A stretch of 64,000 nucleotides of DNA from assembly GCF_023015765.1 (NCBI RefSeq), contig NZ_JALKAL010000002.1:283778-347777 (forward strand), in the 5' to 3' direction. The DNA is from Ornithinimicrobium sp. F0845 (lineage in GTDB: Bacteria > Actinomycetota > Actinomycetes > Actinomycetales > Dermatophilaceae). Below, piece after piece: positions 9,408 through 18,486 of this stretch. Within the stretch, counting starts at the first letter, position 1, and the number at the start of each line of letters is the position of its first letter. The position numbers and the translations under genes were made by a program. The notes below the pieces were generated by a model. The model saw only the letters and a list, made by a program, of their open reading frames with translations. It had not been told where the DNA came from and did not search any database.

Positions 9408-10214
9408 GACAAGGTCGTGAGCAGCGCAGCAGAAGCCGTCGAGGGCATCGAGGACGGCATGACCCTCGCCGTGGGCGGGTTCGGGATCTCCGGCATCCCC
9501 AGCGTCCTCATCGACGCCGTGCTCGCCAAGGGCAGCACCAACCTGGAGGTCGTCTCCAACAACTGCGGCGTGGACGGTGCTGGCCTCGGTGTGCTCCTCG
9601 CAGCGCACCGCGTCGGCCGGGTCATCGCCTCCTACGTCGGTGAGAACAAGGAGTTCGCCCGCCAGTACCTCTCGGGCGAGCTCGAGGTCGAGCTCACGCC
9701 GCAGGGCACCCTCGCCGAGAAGCTCCGCTCCGCCGGTGCCGGCATCCCGGCGTTCTGGACGCCCACGGGGGTCGGCTCGCTGGTCAGCGAGGGTGGGATG
9801 CCGTGGCGCTACGACTCCGAGGGCAACGTCATCAAGGCCTCCCCGGCGAAGGAGAAGCGCGAGTACACCGTGCGCGGACACACCCGCGAGTACGTCCTGG
9901 AGAGCTCGATCTTCGCCGACTTCGGTCTGGTCCGCGCCGCCAAGGCCGACCGGCACGGCAACCTGGTCTTCAACAAGTCGGCCCGCAACTTCAACCCGCT
10001 CTGCGCGATGTCCGCCGGCGTGGCCGTCGCCGAGGTCGAGGAGCTCGTCGAGCCCGGTGAGATCCGCCCCGACGAGGTGCACCTACCGGGCATCTACGTC
10101 CAGCGCGTCCTGGTGCTGACCCCCGAGCAGGTGGCCGCCAAGGACATCGAGAAGAGGACCACCCGTCCCCGACCGGATGCCACCACCACCATCACCACCG
10201 ACGAGGAGGCCTGA
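9405..10214 (+). CDS. scoA: 3-oxoacid CoA-transferase subunit A
   Basis: Alpha subunit of succinyl-CoA (or acetyl-CoA):3-oxoacid CoA-transferase, which activates acetoacetate or related oxoacids in ketone-body, branched-chain or aromatic catabolism. The 269-residue chain has the subunit A signatures AVGGFGISGIPSVLIDAV and NNCGVDG, and YVGENKEF. The upstream in-frame extension (from 9357) is not family-like. The stop is 3 nt before scoB, so the subunits are co-translated. Sequence alone does not separate ScoA from PcaI/AtoD-type specificity; no aromatic-degradation genes are nearby. Confidence 0.92.
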   Translation: MDKVVSSAAEAVEGIEDGMTLAVGGFGISGIPSVLIDAVLAKGSTNLEVVSNNCGVDGAGLGVLLAAHRVGRVIASYVGENKEFARQYLSGELEVELTPQGTLAEKLRSAGAGIPAFWTPTGVGSLVSEGGMPWRYDSEGNVIKASPAKEKREYTVRGHTREYVLESSIFADFGLVRAAKADRHGNLVFNKSARNFNPLCAMSAGVAVAEVEELVEPGEIRPDEVHLPGIYVQRVLVLTPEQVAAKDIEKRTTRPRPDATTTITTDEEA

Positions 10215-10217
10215 GCC

Positions 10218-10856
10218 ATGGCACTGACCCGCGAGCAGATGGCGGCCCGCGCCGCGCAGGAGCTGCAGGACGGCGACTACGTCAACCTCGGCATCGGGAT
10301 GCCCACCCTGGTGCCCAACTACGTGCCCGACGATGTCGAGCTGGTGCTGCAGTCCGAGAACGGCATCCTCGGTGTGGGCCCCTACCCCTACGAGGGTGAG
10401 GAGGATCCCGACCTGATCAACGCCGGCAAGGAGACGGTGACCCTGCGGGCCGGCGCCTCGATCTTCGACTCGGCCACCAGCTTCGGCATGATCCGGGGCG
10501 GCAAGGTCGACGCGGCCATCCTCGGCGCGATGCAGGTGTCCGCCGCCGGCGACATCGCCAACTGGATGATCCCGGGCAAGATGATCAAGGGGATGGGTGG
10601 CGCGATGGACCTGGTCCTGGGCGCCAAGAAGGTCATTGTGCTGATGGACCACGTGGCCAAGGACGGCACCCACAAGATCGTGCAGGAGTGTTCGCTGCCG
10701 ATCACCGGTCTGGCCGTCGTGGAGCGCATCATCACCGACATCGCGGTGATCGACGTGACTCCCGAGGGCCTCGTGCTCCGCGAGGTCGTCGAGGGCGTCA
10801 CGCCCGAGGAGGTCCAGGACAAGACCGGCGCGCAGCTCGTCGTCGACCTGATCTGA
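10218..10856 (+). CDS. scoB: 3-oxoacid CoA-transferase subunit B
   Basis: Beta subunit of the CoA-transferase, 212 residues, carrying the active-site glutamate in SENGILG (Glu47) that forms the covalent CoA thioester. Other signatures are [14 protein letters not shown] and [13 protein letters not shown]. The ATG follows scoA by 3 nt. The pair forms a heteromeric cytoplasmic enzyme. Confidence 0.93.
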   Translation: MALTREQMAARAAQELQDGDYVNLGIGMPTLVPNYVPDDVELVLQSENGILGVGPYPYEGEEDPDLINAGKETVTLRAGASIFDSATSFGMIRGGKVDAAILGAMQVSAAGDIANWMIPGKMIKGMGGAMDLVLGAKKVIVLMDHVAKDGTHKIVQECSLPITGLAVVERIITDIAVIDVTPEGLVLREVVEGVTPEEVQDKTGAQLVVDLI

Positions 10857-10900
10857 GCTGACCTGGCCGGTCTGGCCCGGCACGTAGCCCCGGCCGGCAC

Positions 10901-11866
10901 CTACTCCCCGTCGACACCGCGGAGGAAGCCGGCACCCCACGACAGGTGCATGGTCGTCAGGACGGCCGGCATCCGGGCCGCGACCCGCGCGCCGTGCTTG
11001 GCCCCGATCGCGAGGCCACCGACGGTGACCAGCGCGGCATACCCCAGCGGCAGCGCGAGCAGGGGGCGCCAGGCCAGACCGCCGACCGCGCCGCCGGCCA
11101 CGAGCAGCAGCGCCGTCGGGGGCGCGAGATACCGCGCGCTCACCGACTCAGGGTGCTGCTGCACGAGTCGGCGCCGCCACCGGCCGGTCCGGAAGTACTG
11201 TCGCGCCAGTGCCTGCAGGTCGGGCCGGGGGCGATAGGTGACGGTCAGCTCCGGTGTGAACCAGACCGTCCCGCCCTCCTGCCGGATCCGCCAGTTCATC
11301 TCCCAGTCCTGCGCGCGGGCGTAGGTCGGGTCGTAGCCGCCCACCCGCCGCAGCCAGTCGCGCTGGAAGACCCCCAGGAAGACCGTCTTGCTCGGGCCCG
11401 GCTGACCGCCGACGTGGAAGCGGGCGGCCCCCAGGCCCAGGCGTGAGCCCATCGCGACCGCCACGGCCCGCTCGAAGTCGGTCTGCCCCTCGGCCAGCAT
11501 GACGCCGCCGACGTTGGCGGCACCGGTCTCCTGCAGCACCCGGACGGCGGTGTCGATGTAGCCCGCCGACAGCTCCCCGTGACCGTCCATGCGCACGATG
11601 ACCTCGTGGCGTGCCGCGGCCAGCGCGGCGTTGAGCCCGTCCGGGGTCCGTCCCGAGGGATTGTCGACCAGGGTGACCCGGGAGTCGGCGGCCGCCAGCT
11701 CCTCGGCCACCTCCTGCGTGCGGTCCCTGCTCGGGCCGATGGCGACCACGACCTCCAGCTCCCCGGCATACTCCTGGGCCAGGACCGAGCGGACCGCCTC
11801 ACCCAGGTGCCGTTCCTCGTTGAGGATGGGCATGATCACGGACACGGGAGGGCGGTCGTCGGTCAC
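10901..11866 (-). CDS. family 2 glycosyltransferase with C-terminal membrane helices
   Basis: GT-A fold family 2 enzyme: PVSVIMPILNEERHLGEAV at the N-terminus, the metal-site region VRMDGHGELS, and the acceptor-side YARAQDWEMNWRI (ED-like motif). Two to three hydrophobic stretches close the 321-residue chain. Donor and acceptor are not predictable; the divergent LCP ligase 76 bp away suggests cell-envelope glycan synthesis. I chose GTG at 11866 because the family motif begins a few residues later; longer upstream in-frame sequence runs into the divergent LCP gene. Confidence 0.88.
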   Translation of the reverse strand: MTDDRPPVSVIMPILNEERHLGEAVRSVLAQEYAGELEVVVAIGPSRDRTQEVAEELAAADSRVTLVDNPSGRTPDGLNAALAAARHEVIVRMDGHGELSAGYIDTAVRVLQETGAANVGGVMLAEGQTDFERAVAVAMGSRLGLGAARFHVGGQPGPSKTVFLGVFQRDWLRRVGGYDPTYARAQDWEMNWRIRQEGGTVWFTPELTVTYRPRPDLQALARQYFRTGRWRRRLVQQHPESVSARYLAPPTALLLVAGGAVGGLAWRPLLALPLGYAALVTVGGLAIGAKHGARVAARMPAVLTTMHLSWGAGFLRGVDGE

Positions 11867-11929
11867 GACGACGAGGCTACCTTCCCCAATCGACCGGCGT
11901 GGGCGCAGCGTTCCCCCAGCCTCACCGCC

Positions 11930-11945
11930 TACCCTGGCGGGCGTG
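11930..11945 (+). promoter_or_regulatory. leaderless -10 box and start of the LCP gene
   Basis: TACCCT (11930-11935) precedes the GTG at 11943 by 7 nt with no ribosome site, predicting a leaderless message. The divergent gap to the GT2 gene is only 76 bp. Confidence 0.5.
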
Positions 11946-13256
11946 CCAACCCACTCCGAGGACGACTGGACCCGCCCGATGCCGCGCACCCCCGGCACCG
12001 GTGGGCGCTCGCGCAGGTCCCGTGACGACGACTACGACCCGCACTCCTCCGGAGAGCAGTTCACCGACGACACGGCCTACGACGACACGGCCTATGACGA
12101 CGGGTTCTACGACGACCGGACCCGGGAGCTGCCGGTCGGCCGGCGGGCGACCGCGGCCGACTACGGCTACGACGAGGACGAGTTCTCCGACGAGCGCTGG
12201 GTCGAGCAGGAGTATGCCGAGGAGCCGTCCCCGCGGCCGGGTCCCCCCAGGCGTCCGCCGGGCGGGCCGGGTGGCCGGCCGCCGCGCCGCCGGCCACGCC
12301 GTCGCTACACGCTGCGTCGCGTCCTGGCCGTCCTCCTGCTGCTCGTCCTGGCCTACGTCGGCTCGATGATCTGGGCCGTGACCAGCATCTGGAACTCCAT
12401 CGACCGGGTGGACGCCACCCCCACGAGCAGCACGCGGCCGGCTGCCGGCTCGGGCACCAACTTCCTGCTGGTGGGGACGGACAGCCGGGAGAACCTGAGC
12501 CGGGAGGAGCGCAACGACCTGGTGACCGGGCACGCGGAGGGGTCGCGGGCCGACACGATCATGTTGCTCCACCTGCCCGACTCCGGTGGGCCGACCCTGA
12601 TATCGATCCCCCGCGACTCCTACGTGGAGATCCCGGGCTACGGCGCCAACAAGATCAACGCCGCCTACGCCAACGGCGGCCCGGCACTGCTGGCCGACAC
12701 GGTGGAGCAGTCCACGGGTCTGCGCGTCGAGGGCTACCTCGAGATCGGGTTCGGCGGCTTCGTCGAGGTCGTGGCGACCGTCGGCGGTGTCGAGATGTGC
12801 CTGGACGAGCCCGTCCAGGACGAGAAGACGCGCCTCGACCTCCCGGCAGGCTGTCAGGTGCTCGAGGGCGCCGAGGCCCTCAACTACGTGCGGATGCGCT
12901 ACGGCGATCCGCGCGGCGACCTGGGCCGCGTGGAGCGCCAGCGGGAGTTCCTGGCGGCGCTCACCCACGAGATGGCCACCCCAGGCACGGTGCTGGTCCC
13001 CTGGCGGCTGCACGACGTCGGGACGGCCGCCGGATCGGCGATGGCGATCGGCGAGGACACCTCCATGTGGGAGACCGTCCGGATGGCGCTCGGCATGCGG
13101 TCGATCTCCAACGGCGAGGGCCAGTCCCTCACCGTCCCGGTCGCCGACGCCAACTACGTGACCAACGCCGGCTCCAGCGTCCTGTGGGACGAGGAGAAGG
13201 CGGGCGCCATGTTCGAGGCGTTGCGCAACGGCGAGCCGCTGTCGATCGAGCCGTGA
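11943..13256 (+). CDS. LCP (LytR-CpsA-Psr) family cell-wall glycopolymer ligase
   Basis: LCP proteins transfer lipid-linked glycopolymers (teichoic acid, arabinogalactan or capsule) onto peptidoglycan outside the membrane. The 437-residue product has a ~115-residue acidic/basic cytoplasmic tail containing a DDTAYDDTAYDD repeat, one membrane helix (VLAVLLLLVLAYVGSMIW), and an LCP domain with conserved Asp/Arg sites: GTDSRENL, SRADTIMLLHL, SIPRDSYVEI and NKINAAYANGG. The stop overlaps the GTG of the next gene (GTGA). Neighbouring glycosyltransferases fit an envelope-polymer role; the mycobacterial counterpart lies in the same whiB2-fbiAB neighbourhood. Confidence 0.93.
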   Translation: MPTHSEDDWTRPMPRTPGTGGRSRRSRDDDYDPHSSGEQFTDDTAYDDTAYDDGFYDDRTRELPVGRRATAADYGYDEDEFSDERWVEQEYAEEPSPRPGPPRRPPGGPGGRPPRRRPRRRYTLRRVLAVLLLLVLAYVGSMIWAVTSIWNSIDRVDATPTSSTRPAAGSGTNFLLVGTDSRENLSREERNDLVTGHAEGSRADTIMLLHLPDSGGPTLISIPRDSYVEIPGYGANKINAAYANGGPALLADTVEQSTGLRVEGYLEIGFGGFVEVVATVGGVEMCLDEPVQDEKTRLDLPAGCQVLEGAEALNYVRMRYGDPRGDLGRVERQREFLAALTHEMATPGTVLVPWRLHDVGTAAGSAMAIGEDTSMWETVRMALGMRSISNGEGQSLTVPVADANYVTNAGSSVLWDEEKAGAMFEALRNGEPLSIEP

Positions 13257-14191
13257 CCCCTCGCGTGCTGGACCGCTGGTGGCTCAAGGCCGCGGCCCAG
13301 GGGGTGCTCGCCGCGGCACCCGGCGCCGCCGTCCTTGACGACCGGCTCCGCCGACGGGTGCGGGCACCGCGGCTGACGACCAGTTACTTCCGGTCCAAGT
13401 GGCAGCACGTCGAGGCGCACCTGCGGGCCACCGGCCGCGAGGCGGGCACCGGGCTGCCCGACAGCCGGGTCGTGGAGCTGGGGACCGGATGGTTCCCGAT
13501 CGTGCCGCTCGGGCTGGCGCTGCACGGCGCCACGGTGGTCACCATCGACCGGACTGCGCACCTGGACCCGGCCCGGGTGCGCCTCACGATGCAGGTCCTC
13601 AGCGATCTCGAGGCCTCCGGGCAGATCCGCTGCGCAGCACCCGAGCGGCTGGCCCAACTCCGAGAGCTGCTCGGCGACCCCGGCGCCAGAACCGCCAGAC
13701 AGCTGCTCGAGCCACTGGCCGTCACCCCGGTGGTCGCGGACGCACAGGCTCTCTCCGGCGTGCCCGAGACCCACGGCGCCGACCTCTTCGTCTCCAACAA
13801 CACCCTCGAGCACATCCCGGCCGACGTCCTGGGCCGCATCTTCGCCGAGTTTCTGCGCATCGGCTCGCCTCGCGCGCGGATGAGCCACTACATCGACCTG
13901 GCCGACCACTACGCCGGCTTCGACCCCCGGATCAACGAGTTCCACTTCCTCACCCTGACCCCGGCCCGGTGGCGACTGGCCAACAACCGGCTCGGCTACC
14001 AGAACCGTCTGCGGCTCAGCGACTACCACCGCCTGCTGCGGGAGGCCGGCTGGCGGGTGTCCGGCCAGCGGCTCACCTCGCGCAGTGTCCGCCAGCTCGA
14101 GGGCCTGGAGCTGGTCTCCCCGTTCGACGCGATGTCGGCCGAGGACCTCCTGGTCGTCAAGGCCCACGTCGTCACCGACCGCCGGGCCTGA
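13253..14191 (+). CDS. SAM-dependent methyltransferase-like protein
   Basis: 312 residues; GTG at 13253 overlaps the LCP stop. A Rossmann-type motif I is seen in VVELGTGWFPIVPLGLALHG, followed by TIDRT at the end of strand 2, and SNNTLEHIPADVL resembles the methyltransferase motif IV region. The C-terminal third (FDPRINEFHFLTLTPARW) resembles methyltransferases acting in sugar or lipid modification clusters. Target unknown; coupling to the LCP gene suggests modification of an envelope glycan or its lipid carrier (inference). Confidence 0.75.
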   Translation: MTPRVLDRWWLKAAAQGVLAAAPGAAVLDDRLRRRVRAPRLTTSYFRSKWQHVEAHLRATGREAGTGLPDSRVVELGTGWFPIVPLGLALHGATVVTIDRTAHLDPARVRLTMQVLSDLEASGQIRCAAPERLAQLRELLGDPGARTARQLLEPLAVTPVVADAQALSGVPETHGADLFVSNNTLEHIPADVLGRIFAEFLRIGSPRARMSHYIDLADHYAGFDPRINEFHFLTLTPARWRLANNRLGYQNRLRLSDYHRLLREAGWRVSGQRLTSRSVRQLEGLELVSPFDAMSAEDLLVVKAHVVTDRRA

Positions 14192-14204
14192 TCCACCTGA
14201 CCGG

Positions 14205-14231
14205 CCGTGGACCATCTTTGGGTGGTCACGG
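14205..14231. promoter_or_regulatory. imperfect inverted repeat upstream of usp
   Basis: CCGTGGACCA (14205-14214) and TGGTCACGG (14223-14231) can pair with one bulge around an 8-nt loop. It lies 14 bp after the methyltransferase stop and ~48 bp before the universal stress gene. It could terminate the LCP unit or serve as an operator for usp; there is no T-run, so neither reading is strong. Confidence 0.3.
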
Positions 14232-14279
14232 AGGCGTGTGTCCGACAGGATGGGTCAAGGTCGAGCACGAGGAGTCGAG

Positions 14280-15173
14280 ATGAATGACCTGGATGCCCGC
14301 CCGGTGGTCGTCGGCTTCGACGGCTCCGAGCGCGCGGGCACGGCGGTCACCTGGGCGGCGCACGTGGCGGCGAGCCAGGAGGCACCCCTCGCGGTGCTGC
14401 ACGCGGCGGAACGCCTGCGCTACGTCCAGGACGCCGGGACGGCGATCTGGGACCCCGAGGAGGTCCACCGGGACGCCACGGCGGTTGCGGAGCGGGGCGC
14501 CGACCTGGCCCGGGCGGTGCAGCCCGAGGTCAGGGTCACCACCCGCTCCTCGCTCGCCAGCGGCGCAGCGGCCCTCGAGGAGGTCTCTCCGAGCGCACGA
14601 CTGATCGTGGTGGGCAACAGCGGGCGAGGCCGGGTCACCGGCATCCTGCTCGGCTCCACGGCCTTTCACGTAGCCAGCCGCGCCCGCTGCCCGGTGGTGG
14701 TCGTGCCGCGGGGCGAGCTCCCCGTGCCGGGCCCGGACCACGCGGTGTGTGTCGCCACCGATGGCTCTCCGAGCGGCGAGAAGGCGGTGCAGCGGGCGGC
14801 TGACATCGCCAGCCGCTTCGGCGCGCCCCTGGAGATCGTCACCGCCTGGGAGCGACCACCGCAGGACCGGTATGTCGCGGCCCCGCCCGCCGGTCAGGGT
14901 TCCTTCGCGGACCTGGAAGCCGCGCTCAGGGGCGCCGTCGAGAACATCGCCGGCGACGCCGGGCGGGCAGCCCTCGACAGACACCCGGGGCTGCGCGTGT
15001 CGACCGTGACGCCCGAGGGCCGTCCCCACGATGTGATTGCCCGCACGGCTGCGGACGCCGCCCTCGTGGTCGTGGGTGCCCGAGGTCGCGGCGATCTCAC
15101 GAGCCTGCTCCTCGGATCGACCAGCCGCGCCGTGCTGCACCTGGCCACGTGTCCCGTGCAGATCGTCCGGTGA
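14280..15173 (+). CDS. universal stress protein with two Usp domains
   Basis: Cytoplasmic UspA-family protein, 297 residues, with tandem Usp folds. Both carry an ATP-binding glycine motif: VGNSGRGRVTGILLGST in domain 1 (~residues 109-125) and VGARGRGDLTSLLLGSTS in domain 2 (~262-280), so both halves probably bind nucleotide. ATG at 14280 follows GAGGAG. The stop overlaps the GTG of selA, an unusual partner. Actinobacterial tandem Usps are often induced by hypoxia or dormancy; no clear DosR-type box is visible. Confidence 0.93.
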   Translation: MNDLDARPVVVGFDGSERAGTAVTWAAHVAASQEAPLAVLHAAERLRYVQDAGTAIWDPEEVHRDATAVAERGADLARAVQPEVRVTTRSSLASGAAALEEVSPSARLIVVGNSGRGRVTGILLGSTAFHVASRARCPVVVVPRGELPVPGPDHAVCVATDGSPSGEKAVQRAADIASRFGAPLEIVTAWERPPQDRYVAAPPAGQGSFADLEAALRGAVENIAGDAGRAALDRHPGLRVSTVTPEGRPHDVIARTAADAALVVVGARGRGDLTSLLLGSTSRAVLHLATCPVQIVR

Positions 15174-16459
15174 ACGACCCGCGGAGGCGGATCCCGCGGA
15201 CAGACCAGCTCCTGGCCGACCCCCGCCTGACTCGCGCGGGCCGTGGGCTGCGACGCGACGCCATACTGCCGGCCATCCACCAGGCGCAGGAACGGGCCCG
15301 GGCCGGCCTCATCGCGCCGGAGGACGTCCTGGAGGAGGCGATCTCTGCTCTCCCCGACGTCAGCACCGTGCGGGCGGTCCTCAACGCCACCGGGGTCGTG
15401 GTGCACACCAATCTCGGCCGGGCACCCCTGTCGGACAGCGCGATCGCGGCCGTCGTGCGTGCCGCGGCCTACACGGACCTGGAGTTCGACGTGGACACCG
15501 GGCGACGGGGTCCACGTGGCGCTGGGGTGATCGGCGCCCTGCTCGACCAGCTCCCCGAGGGCACCGACGCGATGGTGGTCAACAACGGTGCCGCGGCCCT
15601 GCTGCTGGCCATCACCGCCCTGGCCGGCGGCGGCGACGAGGTCGTGGTCAGCCGGGGGGAGCTGGTGGAGATCGGTGACGGCTTCCGGCTGCCTGACCTG
15701 ATGGTGTCGACGGGCGCCCGGTTGCGCGAGGTGGGCACGACCAACCGCACCCGCCGGGCCGACTACACCGCGGCGATCGGCCCGCGGACGGCCGCGATCG
15801 TCAAGATCCATCCGAGCAACTTCCGGGTGGAGGGGTTCACCGGGGGCGTCAGCGTGCCCGACCTGACGGATCTGGGGGTGCCCGTCGTCGTGGACATCGG
15901 CTCGGGCCTGCTGGCTCCCGACCCCGCGCTGCCCGACGAGCCTGACGCCGCCAGCGCGCTGCGGGCCGGGGCCGCGCTCGTGACCGCGAGCGGCGACAAG
16001 CTGCTCGGCGGGCCCCAGGCCGGTCTCCTGCTCGGAGAACCGCCGCTGGTGCAGCGGCTCCGACGGCACCCGATGGCCCGGGCGTTGCGGGTCGACAAGC
16101 TGACCCTGGCGGCCCTCGGGGCCACGCTGCGCGGTGGGTCGACCCCGGTCACCACCTACCGCGGTGCCGACCCGGAGGCCCTGCGGCGCCGGACCGAGGT
16201 CCTTGCAGAGCAGGTCGGCGGCCGGGTGCGCCGCCACGACGGGGTGGTTGGAGGTGGCGGGGCACCCGGTGTCCGGCTGCCCGGGTGGGCAGTCGCGCTC
16301 CCCGAGGGGCTGGCCCGGCCGCTGCGGACCGGCACGCCGTGTGTGGTGGGGCACGTCGAGGGGGGCGAGCTGTTGCTGGACCTGCGGTGCGTCCCGGAGG
16401 AAGCCGACGTCGAGCTGGCCGCTGCCGTGCTGGCCGCCATCGCCGCAGGGGGGCCCTGA
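15170..16459 (+). CDS. selA: L-seryl-tRNA(Sec) selenium transferase
   Basis: PLP enzyme converting seryl-tRNA(Sec) to selenocysteinyl-tRNA(Sec) with selenophosphate. The 429-residue length is usual. Motifs: VLNATGVVVHTNLGRAPLS, MVVNNGAAALLLA, and SGDKLLGGPQAG containing the PLP lysine (~residue 277). GTG at 15170 overlaps the usp stop. selB and selD normally accompany it, but the next gene is a sortase-like gene on the other strand and no selC-like tRNA was recognised in the window. Either the rest of the pathway lies elsewhere or this is a leftover or a repurposed SelA-like enzyme. Confidence 0.93.
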   Translation: MNDPRRRIPRTDQLLADPRLTRAGRGLRRDAILPAIHQAQERARAGLIAPEDVLEEAISALPDVSTVRAVLNATGVVVHTNLGRAPLSDSAIAAVVRAAAYTDLEFDVDTGRRGPRGAGVIGALLDQLPEGTDAMVVNNGAAALLLAITALAGGGDEVVVSRGELVEIGDGFRLPDLMVSTGARLREVGTTNRTRRADYTAAIGPRTAAIVKIHPSNFRVEGFTGGVSVPDLTDLGVPVVVDIGSGLLAPDPALPDEPDAASALRAGAALVTASGDKLLGGPQAGLLLGEPPLVQRLRRHPMARALRVDKLTLAALGATLRGGSTPVTTYRGADPEALRRRTEVLAEQVGGRVRRHDGVVGGGGAPGVRLPGWAVALPEGLARPLRTGTPCVVGHVEGGELLLDLRCVPEEADVELAAAVLAAIAAGGP

Positions 16460-16483
16460 CCTCGCGCCGCCCGGGGTCGACGG

Positions 16484-17242
16484 TCAGCCGAGCTCGGCGA
16501 CGGCCAGGAAGGTCCCCCTGTCGTCGCCCTCGCTGACCTCGTCCGAGGTGACCAGGGCGACGCGACGCGTCTCCGACTGGTCTCCCCACAGCAGGTCCGA
16601 GGACTCCACGTCATCGCGCTCGACCAGGGCGGCGCTGACCACGTCGAGCTCAAGGGTGACCCCGTCGCCGAAGACCACGACGACCCGGTCACCCTCAGTG
16701 AGCGAGGTGACCCCGGCGAACGGTGTCGGGTCCCCGTCCGCGTCGGCCGTGCTGCCGACGATGACGGCCGTCCCGAGCTCACCGGGGGTCACCCGGTCGT
16801 GCCCGGTGTACCACACCGCCTCTCCGGCGGGCGGATCGATCACACCGCGTCCGTCGACCCCCGCGGGCGACAGGTGCACGGCGCTGCCGCCGACCGGCAC
16901 GGCCAGCCTGACCGGGTCGTCGGCGGCCAGGGCCACGGGAGCAGGGGTGGCCTCGGCGGGTGTCGCGAGCTGGGAGATGAACGCGGTCACGGCCTGGACG
17001 GCCAGGACCAGTAGCACGGTCAGGACCAGCACCAGGACCGCAGCCACGATCCGCCGGCGGCGATAGACGGCGCGCTGACGCGCAGAGACGGGGCGACGCA
17101 CCGGGGTCGGCTCGGTCACCGCTTGCGCCAGGGAGGGCTCGGTCACCGGTTGCGCCGGGGACGGCTCCTCCGTCCGCAAGACCTGCCCCACGGGCTCGCC
17201 AAGGGACTCCTCGACGAGCGGTGTCTCGGGCAGAGCCGACAA
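16484..17242 (-). CDS. sortase-fold protein lacking the catalytic His and Cys (pseudo-sortase)
   Basis: 252 residues: a ~60-residue Pro/Glu-rich cytoplasmic tail, a basic patch (RRRR), one membrane helix (IVAAVLVLVLTVLLVLAV), then a sortase beta-barrel like actinobacterial class E/F enzymes (PAGVDGRGVIDPP, VWYTGHDRVTPGELGTAV). Active sortases have His in an AVIAGH-type motif and Cys in LVTC; here the aligned positions are Ser164 (AVIVGST) and Ser233 (ALVTSDE), so transpeptidation should be impossible. Arg242 may be kept. Start TTG at 17242 is supported by GGAGGG 8 nt upstream. It may be a binding or decoy protein. Stops ~24 bp from convergent selA. Confidence 0.75.
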   Translation of the reverse strand: MSALPETPLVEESLGEPVGQVLRTEEPSPAQPVTEPSLAQAVTEPTPVRRPVSARQRAVYRRRRIVAAVLVLVLTVLLVLAVQAVTAFISQLATPAEATPAPVALAADDPVRLAVPVGGSAVHLSPAGVDGRGVIDPPAGEAVWYTGHDRVTPGELGTAVIVGSTADADGDPTPFAGVTSLTEGDRVVVVFGDGVTLELDVVSAALVERDDVESSDLLWGDQSETRRVALVTSDEVSEGDDRGTFLAVAELG

Positions 17243-17375
17243 GTCCCGGTCCCTCCAGTCTCATTGATCACTCTGGTCACACGTGCAGTGACCAGCATGG
17301 GCAACGAATCCCCGAAAGGGAACCGTCTGGACCGGTGTGTCGGCAGATGCCTTGGCGCGGCCGCGCCGGCCAGCC

Positions 17376-18434
17376 CTACCTGTCCGCGGCCTCGACGAGC
17401 ATCTCCAGCACGTCCGGGAGCCCAGGAACGTCCTCCCAGTCAACATTCGCCAACAGCACCAGCGTGGTGTCGGTGGCGGGATTGAACCGTGCGAACGCCG
17501 CGACGCCGGGGTCCCCACCGTCCTTGCAGAACACCCCGTCGTCCCGCACCTCCAGGCCGTAACCGGGAGCCCACCGATCCTCGGCCGGCATGCGCGGGGT
17601 GAGGACGTCCTCGGGGGTGACGCCACGCCATACTCCCCCGCGGTGCACGGCGCGCAGGAAGACGTCGAGGTCGCCCGCCGTGGTGACCGCTCCCCCGTCC
17701 CCGCCCCCGACGGCCGGGACCGAGAAGATGTTGGTGCGCCACGGGCCGCCGGGCGTGAGCGGCGGCAGGTAGCCGGTGGCCACGTCGGGGTGGACCTCGT
17801 CCATCGCCGGGTAGCCGCTGGCCGACATCCCGGCCGGGGCGAACACGCGGGTCTCGACCGCCTCGGTGAACGGGAGCCCGGACACGTGGGCGAGGAGGAT
17901 GCCGAGCAGCACGTAGCCCGCGTTGCTGTAGTGGTGGGCGGTCCCCGGCGGGCAGACGGGAGGGAGATCGGCGAAGAGCGGCAGCAACGTGGCGTAGTCA
18001 CGGACCGTGTAGGTCGGAAGACTCTCCCAGAGTGCGCCGTAGTCCTCCCGGTAGCCGGGCAGGTCCTCGTCCTCCTCGAAGTAGTCGGCGATCCCGGACG
18101 TGTGCGACAGCAGGTGGTGCACGGTCACGTCGTCCCGCAGCGTCGAGGGTCGCCGGTCGGGCGGGAGGACGTCGACGACCGCGTCGGGCAGGCCGACCTC
18201 GCCCCGACCCACCGCGTCGAGCACCCCCACCGCCGTGAACATCTTGCTCAGCGAGGCGGTGGCGAAACGGGTGGTCGGGCGCACCGGTATGCCGTCAGCC
18301 CGGTTGGCCATGCCGTGGCAGGACTCGAACAGCACACGGTCCCCCCGGGTGAGTCGCAGAATCCCCGAAAAGTTCTCCTCGGCCTCGAGTTGGGCGGCAC
18401 GGTCCGCCAGGGATGTCCAGTCAGTTTCGTCCAT
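17376..18434 (-). CDS. serine hydrolase, beta-lactamase/DD-peptidase class C fold
   Basis: 352 residues with the penicillin-binding fold: nucleophile motif SLSK (Ser61-Lys64), HYSNAGY as the second motif (Tyr-Ser-Asn), and a late CKDGGDPG stretch where the HxG motif normally sits. HHLLSHTSGIADY is a typical family marker. No clear signal peptide, so it is probably cytoplasmic and acts as an esterase or peptidase rather than a resistance beta-lactamase. A 133-bp gap with no recognised signal separates it from the upstream end of the sortase-like gene. Confidence 0.85.
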   Translation of the reverse strand: MDETDWTSLADRAAQLEAEENFSGILRLTRGDRVLFESCHGMANRADGIPVRPTTRFATASLSKMFTAVGVLDAVGRGEVGLPDAVVDVLPPDRRPSTLRDDVTVHHLLSHTSGIADYFEEDEDLPGYREDYGALWESLPTYTVRDYATLLPLFADLPPVCPPGTAHHYSNAGYVLLGILLAHVSGLPFTEAVETRVFAPAGMSASGYPAMDEVHPDVATGYLPPLTPGGPWRTNIFSVPAVGGGDGGAVTTAGDLDVFLRAVHRGGVWRGVTPEDVLTPRMPAEDRWAPGYGLEVRDDGVFCKDGGDPGVAAFARFNPATDTTLVLLANVDWEDVPGLPDVLEMLVEAADR

Positions 18435-18486
18435 GCGCCGAGGATGTCATCTCGTGGGCGCGGGGCACCTCCCGTTTTTCCGGACC

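Noticed and set aside
14894-16354. 486-codon leftward frame opposite selA
   Set aside because: Shadow of selA and usp; no recognisable protein features.
16460-16483. selC (tRNA-Sec) next to selA
   Set aside because: The gap is 24 bp; no cloverleaf-like sequence was recognised there or in other gaps, though no tRNA search could be run.
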